Of a stretch of DNA of 64,000 nucleotides, positions 26,702-39,399 are shown piece by piece. Position numbers and translations under genes: made by a program. The stretch is from Toxonevra muliebris. Taxonomy: Eukaryota > Arthropoda > Insecta > Diptera > Pallopteridae. The DNA is taken from contig OY829328.1 of NCBI GenBank assembly GCA_963691655.1, positions 16,880,704-16,944,703 on the forward strand, given 5' to 3'. Position 1 is the first letter of the stretch. Each line of letters opens with the position of its first letter. Under the pieces are notes generated by a model, which was given only the letters and a program-made list of their open reading frames with translations, did no database searches and was not told the DNA's origin.

Positions 26702-27376
26702 TTAGGGTGCGTCAATTTTTTTCCAAATAGACTATTCGATAGGGTAACTTTGCCGAAGGATACTTTAAAAAAGTTTTGTGGAATAGAAAAATTGTCCTGG
26801 AAGTTATCAAATTCAAATTAACGCCATGTAAGGGTATATTGAAATCCACCAAAAGACAATCATGGCGATATATATTAGGGTGCTGTTAAGAGTTAAAAAC
26901 AAATAAACATTATTTTTCTCCAATAACAGCTTATCCAATATGAAGTAGTCACAAATAAAGCAATTTTTAAAGAAATAATAGAGATTCGAAAAAGATTTTC
27001 TTTTTTTTTAAGAAACCTTGGTTTTTCTTTTTTAAACCTTGAACTGCCTACTAAAAATGTTCAATTAAAATTCAGTTATTCTTCATATGAAGAATTAAAA
27101 TCTTCTCGGGTGCCATGCAGCAGTGCCAGAAGCGCGAAATATCAAAAACAAGTTTTTTTTCGACTTTCACAATTTTGGTTTGAATAATTCATGTATCCAT
27201 ATTGAAGTGCGGCATTAAATAAGAAAAATCATTTCTATACTTTAAGGTATAAAATCAAAACTTCGCAGGTCTAACTTTGATTAGAAATATATTTTAATCA
27301 GCAAAATTACGTAGAATAATTTTATATCACAGCCAATATATGAAAAATTCCTCTTATACAAATTGATCCACCCTAA
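26702..27376. mobile_element. inverted-repeat element with TTAGGGTG ends (675 bp)
   Basis: The left end TTAGGGTGCGTCAATT pairs with the inverted right end TTAGGGTGGATCAATT. The interior is AT-rich without an open frame of note. A similar TTAGGGTGGCTC end occurs at 50484 in a P450 intron, so the class is dispersed. The superfamily is undetermined. Confidence 0.55.
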
Positions 27377-28539
27377 TATGCATATAATATAATACAATAC
27401 GTGTATTAGTTATGTAAATCTTTTTATGTTATGGTTTTGTATGAACTTCGTTATCTTTTAACAATAGAAACATGTGCTTTACAGGCAAACTAAAAATAAA
27501 TCAATACTTATCATTTTCCTTTTTCATTTTGACACACAATCAGTAGACCTTTCTTACAAAAAAAACTTTTGATTCTTAAAACTTCGCAGTGCTAGATATC
27601 GAGGCAAATGCTGTGCTTCGATATCCATAAACGCATCATAGTGAGATATGTTGAAAGTAAAAGCTAGTGGAAAGAGATAAATGCATATTGAACTATATAA
27701 CTTTACGCATTAGATTGAGATTGTATTCATGATATCTGAGGGATTACTGTAAACAATTATATACAATCACAAATTTGAGTGAGCATGTGTTTTTACAGAA
27801 GGATATGCTTTCAAATGTAGAACTATAATAAACTTTATGTCAAACAAAACAATTTTCATATAACCTATTATCATAATTGGTAGGTACATAGTACTTTCTA
27901 TCTTACATACGAATGGGATTGAAACTAGATCCCAAACTAATGAACTATGGCCAGAAGTTGACGTATTATTTTTCATATACTACAAACCTACATTTCAATT
28001 ACGAATTCGGTAAAGTTAGTATTAAATTTACTTACTTACTTTTCATTTAAAAAATTTGTTATTGCATTTTAAAGAGAATTTTCATCTGTATGTTGTTTGT
28101 CAACTAACTTTACTTAAAACCTTGAATTCCTTGTTTAAATTTCAAACATATTAGTATGAGTACTATGAAGGTTTATGTATGAAATGAATGAAATTGTACT
28201 ACAACTAAAATGGCATGTATATATAACAGAAAAACAATAAAAACATTGTTAGAAAAAGTTAAAACAAAGAGTATCTACGAGTAGTAAGTACATAGAAGTT
28301 TATATGTATGCTTTTCATTTAATTTCAAAAAATAAACACCTATGAGTAAGTAATTAATGAATATAATTACAAAATGTTGCCAGCTTTTAATTACACATAT
28401 TTACACGGTTTTTAACCCAAGCTACTGAAAGCAGTTTTTTAAGTCATTTTTGACCCTAATAATGAATCCGCAGTCCATTTTTTACTAACTGGTCAGGTTT
28501 CTTAGAAAAAATGAATCAACCATTTTTCTCAATTGATGA

Positions 28540-29225
28540 CCAAAAATGCATTAAACGCATTGGAACTGCGTCGTTTGTAATTTTTGAGATCTGCCTCAAG
28601 TATAAGAGACCAACAATAATAGCTCAGTGTACGTTCATCCCAGAAACCTTTATAATTTTTTTCAATTCTTTGTAAATCTTGGTGTAGTCGTTATCCTTGC
28701 CCATCGCTAGTTCCGCCTAATTTGTCAGGGAAGAAGTCCTGATGAGAAAATGAAGAAAGTAGATTTTCATTCGGACACCCATTTCGCGGTTATTCTTTAA
28801 AAGATTCCATCTGTGGCTGATAAACATTTACTGAAGTTGCCTTCATTCATCAATCTTCTAATATCTGGTCCGACAAAAATACTGTATTTGATTTTGGCGT
28901 TGGAAATTTTGGGAAAAAGCTTTATGAGATACTGGAACCCTGCTCTATCTCAATCAAGAGCCTGTGCGAATTGTTTCATGAGGCCAAATTTAATATCAAC
29001 CAGTGGTTTAGCAGAGACGCTATGTTATCCTGGTGTATATTGGTGACGAATTCGCCAATCTTTTTTCAGGTAATGATGAGTATTTCACAAAGGCAGATTG
29101 CATCCCAATCAGCAAGCCAATTACCAGAAAACTGACCACAAATCATATTTATTCAATACCTTCAAATCGCCACAAATTTTCCAATTGTGTTCATCGTATT
29201 TCTTATTTTCTAATATTTCAATCAT
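28540..29225 (-). pseudogene. decayed copy of an uncharacterised multicopy arthropod gene, C-terminal part
   Basis: Minus-strand translation across several frames recovers an ordered set of motifs that I recognise from a high-copy, unnamed arthropod protein family. In order they are YDEHNWKICGDLKV, then LVDIKFGLMKQF, then IFVGPDIRRLM, then FFPDKLGG followed by a DGQG motif, then KGFWDERTL and YYCWSL. At least two stops (in the FGLMKQF..QYL block and after DGQG) and several frameshifts break it, so it is dead. The family is usually found in many copies and is probably carried by or derived from mobile DNA. That last point is inference. Its N-terminal half appears at 30340-30690 on the same strand. 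Confidence 0.55.
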
Positions 29226-30339
29226 TGTCATGTTTATGATTGTATTTTGAGGCATTTATGAAGCGACGCCATTCATTTTACTACGTTTATATTAACTCGC
29301 TTTCAATGGTGTCTGTCTGTCAGTCTGTTCGGTACAAATTTTGTAATCGATTTTAAACTAACTTCCCGATGAGCTAGAGACTTGAAATTTAAAATATAGT
29401 TCAGAACTGGAAGACAATGCAATATGAAATATCTAAAATATATATAAATATAATAATATTTAAAATATTAGCATCGGAAGTTTTTCCATTTTTTCATAGA
29501 TCAAAGCATTGAATTCATCGTTGTTAAAATCATTGCTTTAGCGGGAGTAGAATATATGTATATGTGTATACATACACAAATTCAAAGACAAATGAGAGAG
29601 AGAACAAAAACAAACAATAACGAACTTTTTTTTCGTTTTGTTCCGCTTACAAAGAGTATAGATTGTAAAGAGATCGCAAAATGAAACGAAACGAAAAACG
29701 TGGGGCGCATATGGGTAGAGATAAAATTGCTAGCCATTTCGGTGAACTATTCATCCATCAATTTCCTATTGCATGCGAACCACGTTTGTTGTTTTAAATC
29801 ATACAAGTATTTTCGTCCTACTAAAATTCACATTTACAAATTTTCAAGACAATCTGTATGGGATAAGGAATCTATATGTGAGAAATTATTTTATACTTTT
29901 TAGTCCATTTTAAAAACGTGGTATATTAAAAATATTTTTTATTTAAATTATTTTTAATGTATGGTTGTTTCATTGCTTCAAATAAACTGACAGCATCATT
30001 CCAATAACGCATCTAAAGCTTTTTAGTGGAATACGCCATCAACGTTTTTTTCCTTTTTCCGTGAAGGTTAACTTTCGCTTCTTTGTCGAGATATTGCCAT
30101 TATTGCATTCACGATTCTAGTAATTCTGCTTTTGTTGGATAGCTGCAAGTCTAGACCAATCGCTCAGCTTGCGGAACTAAATGTATTTCGACCACCACAA
30201 ATTCACTGCCACTATTCATTCTTGCATCGGAATTTCCTTCGATGCCGGGTCTCGTACCGGGAAAAATGGGCAACCGAATATCTTTGCAACGTGGAATTAA
30301 CTTCGATACTGATGAAACTTCGGGTTATTTTAAGCTGAA

Positions 30340-30690
30340 AAACTTTTGCTCTTCAAGCAAAAGTAACAATCATCCATGTGGTTTTGTAGGTTGTGCAGTT
30401 TGGTTCGGTACGCGTTGCAGAACAACCATTTTTTTTTTCTGTGCCTCTCACATTGAATCCGAAGTAGTGCAGATTTGCATTTTTCATTAAATCTGTTATG
30501 ACTTTGCTCTTTTTGAAAACGATATACCAGCCGCATACATAACTTACGACTCTGCACTGACTTTGCACGACTTTCTTGCTATTTTTATTAACAATTTTTT
30601 GATTTAGAACCATAAAAATACATCTCGAATACGATTGAAAGAAACATGGTCGAGGTCGCAATGCAACCAACATGAGAAATCTGACCTGAT
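30340..30690 (-). pseudogene. same decayed arthropod gene family, N-terminal cysteine-rich part
   Basis: Minus-strand frames contain KKVVQ, then VSYVCGWYIVFKKSKVITDL, then LHYFGF, and in a shifted frame DDCYFCLKSKSF. These occur in the order seen at the start of the family described for 28540-29225. Cysteine and CYFC positions suggest a zinc-binding segment in the intact protein. The two parts are colinear and about 1.1 kb apart, consistent with one degraded copy interrupted by other sequence. Confidence 0.45.
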
Positions 30691-32371
30691 GGCGGGAAAT
30701 GAACTACGAATTTGAATTCAGCATGCGGAAGTACCTAAAAAACAAACACTTTTCTGCTTGGGTTAAAAAGTTGACCGGAATTTGTAAACCTGTGATATCT
30801 TCTTATTACACAGTGCGACAGCAATTTCCTTGCAAAAAAAAATCGATAAGCACGTGAAAGAGGACGTCGAATTTGAAAATGTAGTACCAATGATCATTTC
30901 AAAGGCGCATAGTAACGATTCAGATGAAATGGTTTCCTTCAAACGACAGACTCAAATCTTCAAAAAAGTTACAACTTTAAGCTCCAAAATTTTTCCGTGC
31001 AGTTTTTTTTTTAATTATTATTCTCTTTCATACGTCGATGTATAATATTTTTTTCTTGTGAGAAAATAAAACAGAATTTTTGTTACACTATGTTACTTCT
31101 CGCTTTAATAATTTTCACTTTCTATACACAAAATCACAATTTATTTTATATTTCATAATACCCACACTTTCATCTGTATACTATATGTATATGTATTCTG
31201 TGCCTCATCACCTTCATTAAATTTCCACTTCAATTTGGCATTTGACAATCCTTCTTGAGGAGAGAAAACATACTTCGGTACATAAGTGCAACCAAGCGCA
31301 AATAATTTTATGCTGAAAAGGGTACATTTGACATTAAATGTCAAAAAGTATAATATTCATATAATAAAGTTTACGCTGAAAGATAAGGAGAGCTGGGAGC
31401 ATTTTCAATATATAGTGCTATGTCTGTCAATTAATTGAAAGAAAAGTACGGACTTCACAAAACTCCCTGGACCCTAAAAATCTTCGGCCCAGACGTTAGT
31501 ATTTATATGGGCATGCCTGTATTTTTTGACCGCTCTATTGAAATGATTTTTGACAATGTTGCCATAAGTGGCAGTGTCAAAAAAGAACAATTGATTGTTC
31601 CCAAACCAAAGGTTTTTTCTTTTTTCTTAGAACTAATTTGTTGTTCATTCATCGTTTAATTTTCATTCGTAATTCCTTATAGCCGAAAGTTATTGACATA
31701 GTTTGGTTTAAGCGAAAAAAAATTGTATGGCGTTATATGAGAACTCAATTGGTTGGATTTAAATTTTTAGCGAAAAATTCTGTATTTAGCTTAGACTTTG
31801 GTAAATCGCACTTTTTTGCAAGATTATTTGTCTTCCTGACAAAGCTAGACATAGATTGAGGTGGGGAAGTGATTTGAAAGAGTGGCAAAATTGGACTGGT
31901 TTCCTGGTCGGATCACCTTGACGACCTATCTGCTAATATAATGCAAAATTAGATTATAATTCGAAATTATAATATATAATTTAACAACAAAGGAAAACAA
32001 AATGTGAAATTGTTTGGCGAAAAAGCTTTTTTCTGGAATCATCCAGGAGGCCGCTGTTTTAAGACTTCATTCACATCTATAGTGTAATAGAATCAAGTTC
32101 GGAAGCATAACCGATGATTTAACTATGTTCCACTGAGAGAGCAATACACAAGTTTGTAGAATTTTAACAGTAAATATAATAAATAAGGTAATAAAATTTT
32201 TGAAAGCTTTTACTTTGAAATATTTGGGAGTAAAGCGAGCATTCGACTCCCAAATGTGGGATTGAACGGATTATCTAGCTAAGTTTTTATACGCATTTTC
32301 CCTGAGCTCCCCTAATGTCACAGAAATGAAAAAATTTTATCGAATTATTCAGAAGTGAAACTCATATTTAA

Positions 32372-32709
32372 GGGGTTATGCTCAGTAATTGGAACAAAAA
32401 TTCAAACAAAACTCGTTTAAAATTAAAAAATTTTATTGAAATGAGCAATATCTAATGTTGAAGTACATATTTTGAACTATGTTAATTTTCTTCGCGACGT
32501 TCTGAAAGTCATAGTAACGGAACGGTTCATTTGAAATAAAAACTATGAACTACTCTGTCAATATATATATATGACAATAAGCAGTAATTGAACGAAGGGG
32601 ATAGCCAAATGGTGATTAAAAAAAAAAAAAAAATGGGAGCACTTTTTTCTAAAACTAAAACAATAATAACAATCAATTATTTTTCAATCCAACTTCTCGG
32701 CATAACCCC
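32372..32709. mobile_element. TTAA-flanked MITE with GGGGTTATGC ends (338 bp)
   Basis: The ends GGGGTTATGC and GCATAACCCC are perfect inverted complements and are flanked by TTAA at 32368-32371 and 32710-32713. The target choice suggests a piggyBac-type element unrelated in sequence to the 130-bp MITE family of this window. Confidence 0.65.
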
Positions 32710-33399
32710 TTAAATGCATTAATAGTAAAATAATTATAGCTTGCAGTTGAAAAGCAAAAACAATCAAAAAAGCAATTAATTTTAACAGTTAAAAAATATT
32801 TATTTTATTTTTTTTAATGTAGGTTTGTACCTCTGTGAAAAATATCAAAGTATGATATGGAAGTGAATGTTCCATGTCCCCAAATCGATACGCGCTGAAT
32901 TCCATGGAGAGTTTTGCTATCAAATATAGTCAAAAGAAACTAACAAAAAGTAAAATGTAATATCAATTTTTTAGATTGGCGCCACAAAATTCAATTCAAA
33001 GTAGTGTGAGGCAGGGAAAGAGAAAGAAGTTCTCTTGTTTTTCTTAGATAAAGTAAAATTTCTGTTAACTACTTAGATGTCAATTTCAATAAATAGCAGG
33101 TGGGAAACAAAAACTAAAAGTGAAAATTGAATATTGTAGAAAATCGAAATGAAAGTATTTTAAGGAAGAAGCATCTTTTTGAACATCAAAAACGAAAATA
33201 CCAAAAAAAAGAAGAAAAACACAAGTGTGTTTGTATGTAGTGGTAGTTACTATAGTAAGTAATTTGTTATTGTGCTCGAGTTTAAAATTGAGAAAATGTG
33301 CTTTGGTTAAAGTTTGATAAAGTTTTAATTAGTTTGTAAATTTAAGTCTTAAAAAATAATTACAATTAAAGTGAAATTTCGTAAATTTAATATTGCATT

Positions 33400-34198
33400 A
33401 GCTCTATTCACGATTTGATTCAAATGGTCTTGCAAAATATTTCTGCTATCACAGGAACATAGCTTATGCAACAAAATTGAGCAAATGAAGAGACATTTTT
33501 GGGACATGAAAACAAGCTAAAAATGGCGTCGAATTAAAAACTATCAGCATAGCTAAATTTCTACACATTCAGATCAATAAAAGTGGTATAAATTTTTGAA
33601 ATCAGATAATAACTTCAGGTTCCAAAACGGTCTTGAAAGACCTGAAATTTCGAAAATAAATTATGATTTTTCAAAATTTTTTGCCGAAAATTTTTTTTTA
33701 ATTCAACAGTTTTTTTATATCTCCTTGAGTGAAAAAGAATTTTTGAAATCGGATAATTTTTGTTGGTGCCACAAGGGGTTCAATGTTCAGAAGTTTCGAC
33801 CATAATTTATACTTTTCATAAAATTTTTGCTGAATTTTTGAAAACTTGCAGGCCTTGTACATCTTGCTGCACCAATAAATATTATCCAATTTCAAAAATT
33901 CTCAACTTAAGGAGAAATAAAACAGGAAAAAAATTTGGCCAAAAAATTTTGAAAAATCATAATTTATTTTCGAAATTTTGGTATTTTCAAAACTCTTTTG
34001 GAACCTTTTTTCTAATTTAAAAATTTTTTTTCCACTTTTGTTTATCAGGACCTGAAGAAACTTTTTAATTGGACGTCATTTTTGGGCTATTTTTTATGTC
34101 CCAAAAATGTCACTTCATTTGCTCAATTTTGTATTTGCAATGAAAATTTGCATTTGCAGTGATGCAAGACCATCTGCATCAATTCGTGAGTAGGGCTA
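33400..34198. repeat. long inverted-repeat element (about 800 bp)
   Basis: The left arm (33400-33545) and right arm (34066-34198) are inverted copies that include AAATTGAGCAAATGAAG and ACATTTTTGGGACAT. The outer end is AGCTCTATTCACG and, inverted, AGCCCTACTCACG. The central part has a second, weaker palindrome around GGTGCCACAAGG and TGTACATCTTGCTGCACC. It shares its arm core with the 8058-8186 element. Confidence 0.55.
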
Positions 34199-34970
34199 TT
34201 GTGAATTTTGTATTGGCATCCAAATGATGCAACATCACTTGTCAGAGGCATGGGGTTTCTCACTTGAAATATTAAGTGTATATATTCAGGATCAGTTTTC
34301 CTGCTGCATTTTATTGGATTAGTAAAATTAAACGATTTTACAGTTTTTAATTGAGCTATTGAGGAATATTTTAGTATTATTTCAAAAATCGCCAGAATGT
34401 CGAGAGATGAAGTTGAAATTTGTCGCATAATGTTATTCAAATTTTCAGAATCTTTATATTTTTGTAATTCATCACTCATTATTTAAAAATCAAACACACA
34501 TACACAAATATTTAAAACAAAATTTACTGGCTATTTTTGAAGTGCATTAAGCTCATAATCAATTAAATAATTCAACAAAATTGCAAGGTTTAAAAAAATG
34601 GTTAGTAAATTGCCCAATTTATGCCCATTTGGTAAAAATATTACTATTTACTTCATACAATAATTTTGTGAAAAAAAAAAAATAAATAATGACAATTCGT
34701 TTATTGTCATTTGTAAATTATACTCGTATGCAATAAGCACATAAAGAACTACAAAGGATACTAATGTACATACAAATCGATAACAAATAGCTTAATAAAT
34801 TTTTACCCTACCGCTAAATTGTTGTTTGAATTGAAATATTATAGAATATATAACTAAACACACTCTACGCTGTTATTTTCTGTCTTATTTTTGATGATGG
34901 AAAATTTTTTATGAAAAATTAGAGAATTTGTGACAAATGAGGGTATACGATGCTTGAGACAAAATGTGAA

Positions 34971-35116
34971 CACTAACGGATTCTAAGAGGGATTTTGGTG
35001 ATAAAAACCCCTGCCGCCCTTTCCGATGAAAACCGTGTATCAAAATACTAATACTTATTGTAAGAGATACAAAAATGTAAGCCTCCCCTCTTTGGAAATA
35101 TCTGGATCCGCTAATG
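34971..35116. mobile_element. 146-bp MITE with CACTAACGGAT ends
   Basis: The left end CACTAACGGATTC pairs with the inverted right end CATTAGCGGATCC. It lies immediately left of the DD37E element at 35127 and is related by its ends to the 23339-23763 element. Confidence 0.45.
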
Positions 35117-35126
35117 CATACACACA

Positions 35127-36088
35127 AAGAGTGAGATTGAAAAAATCTTAGCACACGTTTTACCTAATAATTTTTTTTGGTTGTAAAATTTAAAAATTTC
35201 TTTGATTTAGTTATCTTTGAAAAATATGTCAGTTGTTATTTTTAATGACAAACATGTTGATTTATTGTGAGTTTGATCAAAATGAGTGAAGAAAAAGAAG
35301 TACATCTTAAAATTAATAAAAATTTTCAAAAAAATCCAATTTGGTCCTACAAAAAATTGGCCAAAGAATTGAAGGTCTGCCGTCAAACTGTTTTCAATGT
35401 TATTAAACAGTTTCAGGAGAATTTGACGACGTAACTTGTGTACTGGCAGATTTTACGCAGATTCCGAGTTTTATGTTGCTGATGCTCGAGGAAATGTTGA
35501 AGAACAATTTAGAATTCAAAAGCAGACAAAACTTCCTAAAAAATTCCTGGTATGGCAAGCTATATGCAGTTCCGGCAAAAGAAGCAAGTCATTTGTTACA
35601 GTGGACTCTATGAATACCGAAATATACATCAAAGAATGTTTGAAAAAAAAACTTCTTCCTTTCATAATGAGAGAGCACAATGTGTCCACATATTTTTGGC
35701 CCAATTTGGCATCATGTCACTACGGCAAGAAAGCTTTGGAGTGGTACCAAAGTAATAACATAGTTTTTGTACCAAGAGAGGCCAATCCTCTAAATTGTCC
35801 GGAGCTAAGACCAGTGGAGAGATATTGGGCTCTTGTGAAAAGAAACTTAAAGAGCACAAAAAAGGTGTCCCAAAATATCGAAGATTTTAAAAGGAGATGG
35901 GCAAACTGTTCCAAAAAGGTGTGTGAAACAACTATCAAATCTCTAATGGAAGGCTTACCAGAAAAGGTCCACGAGTTCAGTAATTTGTAAAGTATTATCA
36001 ATTAAATAAAAAAAATCAAAACTCTAAGATCAACCGTTTAAAAATTATTGAATTTTATATATGTTAAGATTTTTTCGATCTCACTCCT
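35127..36088 (+). mobile_element. DD37E Tc1/mariner element, copy 1 (internally deleted)
   Basis: The right terminal repeat ends in CACTCCT followed by TA, and the left end starts AAGAGTGAGAT; about 28 bp pair as inverted repeats. A first frame (35282-35434, 50 codons, ATG start) encodes the N-terminal helix-turn-helix (WSYKKLAKELKVCRQTVFNV). A second (ending 35990) encodes the catalytic half through PELRPVERYW. The part between them, present in copy 2 at 54490, is deleted, and a TAA replaces a sense codon at the joint. The spacing from the second catalytic position to the glutamate is 37 residues, hence DD37E. The second aspartate position reads N (WPNLAS), so the element is predicted inactive. 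Confidence 0.85.
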
Positions 36089-36348
36089 TATTGTGCTTTT
36101 AGTAATTAGCTATAATTTTAAGAGAATCGCGTTTAACAAATTTTTTTTTTAACTATTATAGGTACAACATTTGGTTTTTCGTAAAAAAAAAGTTTTGCAG
36201 TGAAACGGATAAAATTCATAGATAAAATCGACCAAGCGAAATCTAAAAGTTGAAATTTTTTTTCCATTCATCACATCAAAATGTACCTATGAAAATTTCA
36301 AAGGATAGAAATATATAGTTTTTGTACTAGGACCATAACAAAAATATA

Positions 36349-37046
36349 CAGGTAGACCTCGCTTAACACGGGCGTTACGTTCCAGGGAAATGCCGCGTTA
36401 AAGAAAAATCGTGTTAAAACGTGCAAACCGTGCAAAAAAAAAGAGTTGCGTTTTAAGATCTTAAAGGACCCCCAAAAATAACCTTTTTTTTATTTCTCAG
36501 ACATTTTTAATTGAAATTATAGTTATACATTCATAAAAAAAAATTAAAAAAACATCGACCGATCTCCTAAACTTGGGGATTTTTCTCTTTTTCTCTTGTT
36601 TTTGCGCCAAAAACTGGCATCCAGCGTTCTTTTATGTAAGCCAGTACATTCTCCAATCCATAACATATACAACGAAGGGTAAAACAAATTCCTCAGCGTT
36701 AATGTCGCTTTTAGAGATTTTTTCTGCAACCGCTTGAAAATTGATTTTTTAAATTTCAATATTTTTTCGTGAAATTTTTTTCCGAAACCGTGTTAAAACG
36801 AGGTTTTACCGTATTAAACGAAAATATGTCGTAAAAAGTGAAATGTGTTAGAGCGAGGCCACTGTGGTCTAGTGGCATAGTGCCAGACTTTTGTCTCTGG
36901 AGACCCGAGCTTGATTCTCAGCTTGGGTATGTTTCTTATAAATCTTTCTTTCTTTCTTGGGGCTTTGGTACAATAGATCTTATGGGTCGCAGTGGCTGAC
37001 TTTCGAGACGTCCTTCAAAATAATAATAATAGAGCGAGGCCGTACG
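36349..37046. mobile_element. pogo/Tigger-like element interrupted by a SINE
   Basis: It starts CAGGTAGACCTCGCTTAACA after a TA (36347-36348) and ends GAGCGAGGCCGTACG before a TA (37047-37048). The inverted end shares CCTCGCT.TAACAC. This terminal type resembles Tigger/pogo elements, which also target TA. The interior has no transposase. A SINE at 36861-37030 interrupts the right terminal repeat. Confidence 0.55.
36861..37030 (+). mobile_element. tRNA-derived SINE with intact target-site duplication (170 bp)
   Basis: A perfect polymerase III box A, TGGTCTAGTGG, lies at 36865-36875, followed by a box-B-like GCTTGATTCTC. The body ends in an (AAT)n tail. An exact 11-bp duplication AGAGCGAGGCC flanks it (36850-36860 and 37031-37041), proving retroposition into the end of the pogo-like element. 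A sister copy is at 60422-60575. Confidence 0.85.
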
Positions 37047-39399
37047 TATATGAAGAAAACTTTTATCTGTTACTAACTGGTATGTGTTAATAACTTACTT
37101 ACAGAAGCAGGAAAATTGCCAAGTTTTTACCTTTCACTCTGTGGATTCAAAGGCAAATATAACATGATAAACTTGATTTTACTATTTACCGCTTAGTTCA
37201 TCACTGTTTTTGTTCTTTAGTGAAAACGATAAAACTAATAAAAGAAATACCAATAATATCTAATTTCAATCAGGAACATGGAACCTTAAAAACTATCTGA
37301 CTTAATTATATTTCGATAAAGCGATGCTCCTGTAAGATTTATTTTTTTGAAGGTTCTGACTGTATAGCCCTGATTTATGTTTATAAATCAAATCAAGTTA
37401 TATCTAAAACAATTTTGGAGTCTACGAAGACTCACACTGCAAAATACAAAATATTACATGGTGTTATTGTGATAATTTTTTATCACCTCATTGCGCACTA
37501 TGTATTGCGAGAACATAAAAATTTGCCAAAAAAAAAAACCAGATCCAAAAATTACATAAAGCAACCATTACCATGGGCAAGAATAAAACAAAACAATTAA
37601 TGAGTTAGTTAGTTAGTAACAGGTTAAAGAAACGCATGTGACTTCCATGTATGTGTGTGCGTGTGCACATAATAGAAGAAACGTATATGCACGTAAGAGC
37701 GCTATAATAATACACTCAATTGACATTATGGAGAAAGAGAAGTTAGAAGTGAGAGAATGAGTCCAAATGAGAGTAAGGAGGGTATCTAATTTATTCAAGA
37801 GAGTTAACTTTTTGCTAAAAATAAACGGCACACTATAATAATACGAAAATTGACCCCGAAAAATATGCAATAAAAAATCGAAATAAGACATTTACTGCGA
37901 TACGGCAATGAAGAAGATGCATTACTCTTTCACAGGAAATTACATTTAACTGGACAAATACAACTTGATGCAGGATGCGGTGTTGCTATGACAAGAAATA
38001 ATAGAAAATGTAATTTCCGGGTACTTAAAGTCTGAGTACATTCTGTTTATGCTTTTAATTTTCGTACAAATATATTCCTTTGTTAGCAAGATATTTAATT
38101 CATATATGCTAATTTAAAATAATTTTTAAATACATTTGCACACGCAACACTAACAAATTTGAATAAACGCTTCTAGCACACAGCACAGCAATGGAACACT
38201 TAATGTATTCCATATACACAGATGCATACAAATGCATAGGTACCTATATATTTAGTTACATCAAAAATTTGTATACTAAATAAAATGAATAAAAATTAAA
38301 TTTGTTCGCTTGCCTTTTGGTTGAGGAGGAAGAAGGAAAAATGGGTGGAAATACGCCATCAGCAGAAATTCGATTTTTGCATCCTTTTGTTATATTTTTA
38401 TTTTTGTGTTTGTCTTTATTTTAGGCATTTTCGCTCTGTGCTTGTGATTTTTTTGCGTACTCGCACTCACACTCTTTCACTCACACACATTTACACTCAT
38501 GTATTAAACCACTCACGTTCAACTGGCGCCGTTTTATATTCTATTTTTCTGCTTTTTTTTTTTTTTTTTTGACTTTTCTTTTTTTGGAGCTTCCGATATC
38601 TTAGACGTTTCCTTTTATTACTTTATTATTTTATTTGAGCAATTCGCATGTAAGGATGTGTGTGTGTGTGTGTGTGTTTGTGTATATATATGTAGAACAC
38701 ATTATCCCGGCAATGTGGTAATTGGGCCAAAAGGATAATAAATACTTCTTTCTGACACTACACCACTACATTGGCTACTTCGCCACTTCCACCAATTTTT
38801 TTTTGTTTTTGTATTTTACACGCGTAGTAGAAAGTACGCGTATTTGAATAACACACTACGTCCATTGAGTTTCAGCGTTCGTACGCAACTGATTTTTCGA
38901 GTGGAGCTTTTGGTATATGAGCAAAAAGTATAGTGCAAAGCACCATCCACATTTCCATTCAAATTTAAATTAGCTTTTACACTCTCAAAGATGTTGCTGT
39001 TGTGATTTGCGGTTGTTACTGTTGTTGATGCCGTTGTTAGTGTTGGCGCAAAAGGATATTAGCAAAGGAAATGTGTAACTGTATTTCATTTGAGGTAAAA
39101 GACTAATTTGAGATTTTCTGATGCGATACGAGCATGAGATTACGATTGAAAAATTAAAAAAAAAAACATGCGCTCAGTTAAAAAATGGATATCTGTGTAT
39201 AATTTTATAAACCTTGACTTTGTTTTTTAAAAAAAAATGTTTGCCCAAAAGTTCACCGAACGGATTGTTGATATAACCTGCAAATGACAGTTTTCTCTAA
39301 TTTACTTCATTTTTTTTAGTAATTTTAATTCAGGAATACAAAATAAAACTTTAGGTTTTCAAAAATTTGTGGAAACATATGAAGTGATGGCATTTAGGC

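Noticed and set aside
28813..29046. Plus-strand open frame of 77 codons
   Set aside because: It is the shadow of the decayed multicopy gene on the minus strand.
31435..31659. Plus-strand frame with a coding-like stretch (KKEQLIVPKPKV)
   Set aside because: Possibly a transposon remnant, but I could not match it to a family, and it is short and isolated.
34123..34479. 118-codon open frame on the minus strand
   Set aside because: It ends inside the inverted-repeat element, shows no recognised domain or splice support, and lies in transposon-rich DNA. I cannot call it a gene.
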